64,000 nt of DNA from Niastella koreensis GR20-10 (GTDB taxonomy: Bacteria > Bacteroidota > Bacteroidia > Chitinophagales > Chitinophagaceae). The stretch lies in assembly GCF_000246855.1 (NCBI RefSeq), contig NC_016609.1, positions 5,778,744-5,842,743 on the forward strand. The letters run 5' to 3'. A program made the translations under genes and the position numbers. Positions 62,448 to 64,000 of this stretch are shown here, piece by piece. Every line of letters begins with the position of its first letter. Position 1 is the first letter of the stretch. The notes below the pieces were generated by a model, which saw only the letters and a program-made list of their open reading frames with translations, was not told the origin of the DNA and searched no databases.

Positions 62448-64000
62448 TTACTTCTTCTTATTCTGTGCCTGCTGAGACGCCTGTTGGGCGGCCTGCATTT
62501 GCTCCAGTCGTTCCTGCCATTTAGACTTCGTCTTCGGTTTCTTGCGGTTCTCATCGATCTTAGCCAGGATCTTATCGTGGTTGATGATGTAGTTCTGAAT
62601 AACGAACTGTAAGATCAGCGTTATCAGGTTCGACACGGTATAGTACCAGGTTAAGGCCGCAGGTAAGCGGTTGAACACAAAGAACAGTACAAACGGGAAG
62701 ATATAAGGCATGTACTTGAGCGCCGGGTTGTTTTGATCGGGCGTCATGTTCATGTTATACAACGAAATCAGGAAGCTGGTAAGCACCGCCGTAACGGTGA
62801 ACAAACTCAGGTGCGTCATGCCCAGCACGCTGGTCTTCCACGACAAAACAGCGTCATAGGAAGCCAGGTTATCGGCCCACAAAAAGCCTACGCCACGCAG
62901 ATCGATATTAGAGTTAAAGAAGCTATACAGGGCAAAGAAGATAGGGATCTGCAACAGGGCTGGTAAACAACCTCCCAGCGGATTCACCCCGGCTTCGCGG
63001 AATAATTTCATTTGCTCCACCCCTACCTGCTGCTGATCGTTGTTATACTTTTGTTTCAGCTTTTCAATTTCAGGTCTCAACGCCTTCATTTTTGCACCAC
63101 TCAGGTAACTGGTATAAACCAGCGGTGAAGTGAACAGGCGGATGAACAGGGTCAGCAACAAAATAGCGATACCCAGGCTGCCGATAAAGCTTCTGAAGAA
63201 GCCAAACACCGGCATCACAATGTATTTGTTGATGGGACGTACAAACGCGTACATATCACGACCCAGGTTTACGATCTTGTCCATTTCAGGCACCTGATCT
63301 TTGTGCTTGCGAAGGATCGCGTAATCATTGGGACCGTAATACAATCTCAAAGGAATAGAAACATTAGGCCCTAACGGAACTTTTGTTTGCAGGGTGGTAG
63401 TTATTTCAGCCACTTTGTTGGTGGTGTCGGTTGCGTTCTTGATGAACTTAACGTCGCCGGAAGTAAACTTATCCTTTGCTGCTATCAATGAGGTATTGAA
63501 GAATTGCTGGGAAGCGCTCACCCACTGTACCGGTTTTTCCAGGGTACGGGCCGATTTGGTTTGCACGTAATCAAAACCATCTTCGTCATAAAAACAAACG
63601 GTGGTTTGATTGCGCTCATACACCACATCGGTTTCGTGCTGAGTAGGCTCATTTTGCCAGATCAGGTTGAAATTGCCCTGGGTAAGCATTTTATCAGCGC
63701 CGTTCAGCATCACGTCCCAGTCTATCAGGTAATCATTGGGATGAACCGTGAACTGGTGGGTAACATTACCTCTGCCGGGGATGGGCGCCTGGTAGATGAT
63801 GGTTTGGCTGCCATCGGCATTTTTTACCACTTTGGGGTCCATGAAATACAGGTCAGATACCTGTACAGAACCATTGCTGGTGGTAAGGCCATAAGAGATC
63901 TTGTCAAAAGCGGTATTGTTCAGCAACACCGGCGTTTTGCTATTGAGCGATTTGTAGTTCTTCAGCTCAACCTGTTTAGGCTGGCCGCCTTTATTGGTAA
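62448..64000 (-). CDS. yidC: Membrane protein insertase YidC (partial, N-terminus beyond the window)
   Basis: The frame stays open to the right edge, so only the C-terminal ~517 residues are seen. They comprise the end of the periplasmic beta-domain and the conserved insertase core: SLGIAILLLTLFIRLFTSPL (helix 2), AKMKALRPEIEKLKQKYNND (cytoplasmic coil), NPLGGCLPALLQIPIFFALY and the last helices, then a Lys/Gln-rich tail (QASQQAQNKKK). Inserts and folds inner-membrane proteins with or without SecY. Confidence 0.95.
   Translation of the reverse strand, partial: TNKGGQPKQVELKNYKSLNSKTPVLLNNTAFDKISYGLTTSNGSVQVSDLYFMDPKVVKNADGSQTIIYQAPIPGRGNVTHQFTVHPNDYLIDWDVMLNGADKMLTQGNFNLIWQNEPTQHETDVVYERNQTTVCFYDEDGFDYVQTKSARTLEKPVQWVSASQQFFNTSLIAAKDKFTSGDVKFIKNATDTTNKVAEITTTLQTKVPLGPNVSIPLRLYYGPNDYAILRKHKDQVPEMDKIVNLGRDMYAFVRPINKYIVMPVFGFFRSFIGSLGIAILLLTLFIRLFTSPLVYTSYLSGAKMKALRPEIEKLKQKYNNDQQQVGVEQMKLFREAGVNPLGGCLPALLQIPIFFALYSFFNSNIDLRGVGFLWADNLASYDAVLSWKTSVLGMTHLSLFTVTAVLTSFLISLYNMNMTPDQNNPALKYMPYIFPFVLFFVFNRLPAALTWYYTVSNLITLILQFVIQNYIINHDKILAKIDENRKKPKTKSKWQERLEQMQAAQQASQQAQNKKK

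Overview
The window looks like chromosomal DNA of a Bacteroidota bacterium, most likely family Chitinophagaceae (Niastella/Chitinophaga-like). The signs are type IX secretion (T9SS) C-terminal sorting domains, lipoproteins with a Cys after a short hydrophobic leader, promoters of the Bacteroidota type (TTTG, about 19 bases, TAnnTTTG), and a HEIGH metallopeptidase pair, SIMPL, YXWGXW-type and phosphosulfolactate synthase genes. No species can be named from sequence alone.

Layout. 1-9.3 kb is AT-rich accessory DNA: an overlapping operon of membrane proteins ending in an internally deleted nitroreductase, a DoxX-like protein, a lipoprotein, a truncated FtsX-type permease, a large Gly-rich T9SS protein and gene remnants. 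9.1-13.5 kb is a compact AT-rich cassette: a polyvalent-protein-type kinase divergent from a 1125-residue archaeo-eukaryotic primase/SF2 helicase fusion of the TOTE-conflict-system type. It is bracketed by 26-base direct repeats resembling a tRNA T-arm and lies beside a tRNA-Val gene. 13.7-25.3 kb is housekeeping: dienelactone hydrolase, proline dehydrogenase, dipeptide epimerase, two-carbon-chain thioester and lipid enzymes, HxpB, ribosomal protein S1, DinB-like protein and a BaiN-type flavoprotein.

25.3-38.6 kb is the S10-spc ribosomal operon on the minus strand (rpsJ, gap, rplC-D-W-B, rpsS, rplV, rpsC, rplP, rpmC, rpsQ, rplN-X-E, rpsN, rpsH, rplF-R, rpsE, rpmD, rplO, secY, map). It is loosely spaced, carries intrinsic terminators inside, and is not followed by infA-rpmJ-rpsM-rpsK-rpsD-rpoA-rplQ. 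fusA (43.7-45.9 kb) and rpsL-rpsG (51.5-52.3 kb) follow in the classical str order but are separated by blocks of secreted-protein genes: a tandem lipoprotein family, dipeptidyl peptidase IV, a YXWGXW-type protein, two HEIGH metallopeptidases and a T9SS subtilase. 52.5-64 kb holds ilvE, rdgB, an ECF sigma factor with a putative membrane anti-sigma partner, a thioesterase, aroE, phosphosulfolactate synthase, a TPR protein, two small secreted proteins and the 3' part of yidC.

Intergenic DNA is unusual. It is filled with recurring word families (for example ATCAACnCTnTCAAC, TTAGCACATTAGC, AATTTGATAATTTGA, TTTGCCnTTTGCC) and short perfect palindromes of REP type; one such palindrome sits in frame inside a coding gene. 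The best candidate for an interesting system is the primase-helicase/kinase cassette at 9.1-13.5 kb. The primase-helicase and kinase families are known, but this two-gene arrangement with T-arm-like boundaries deserves a look.
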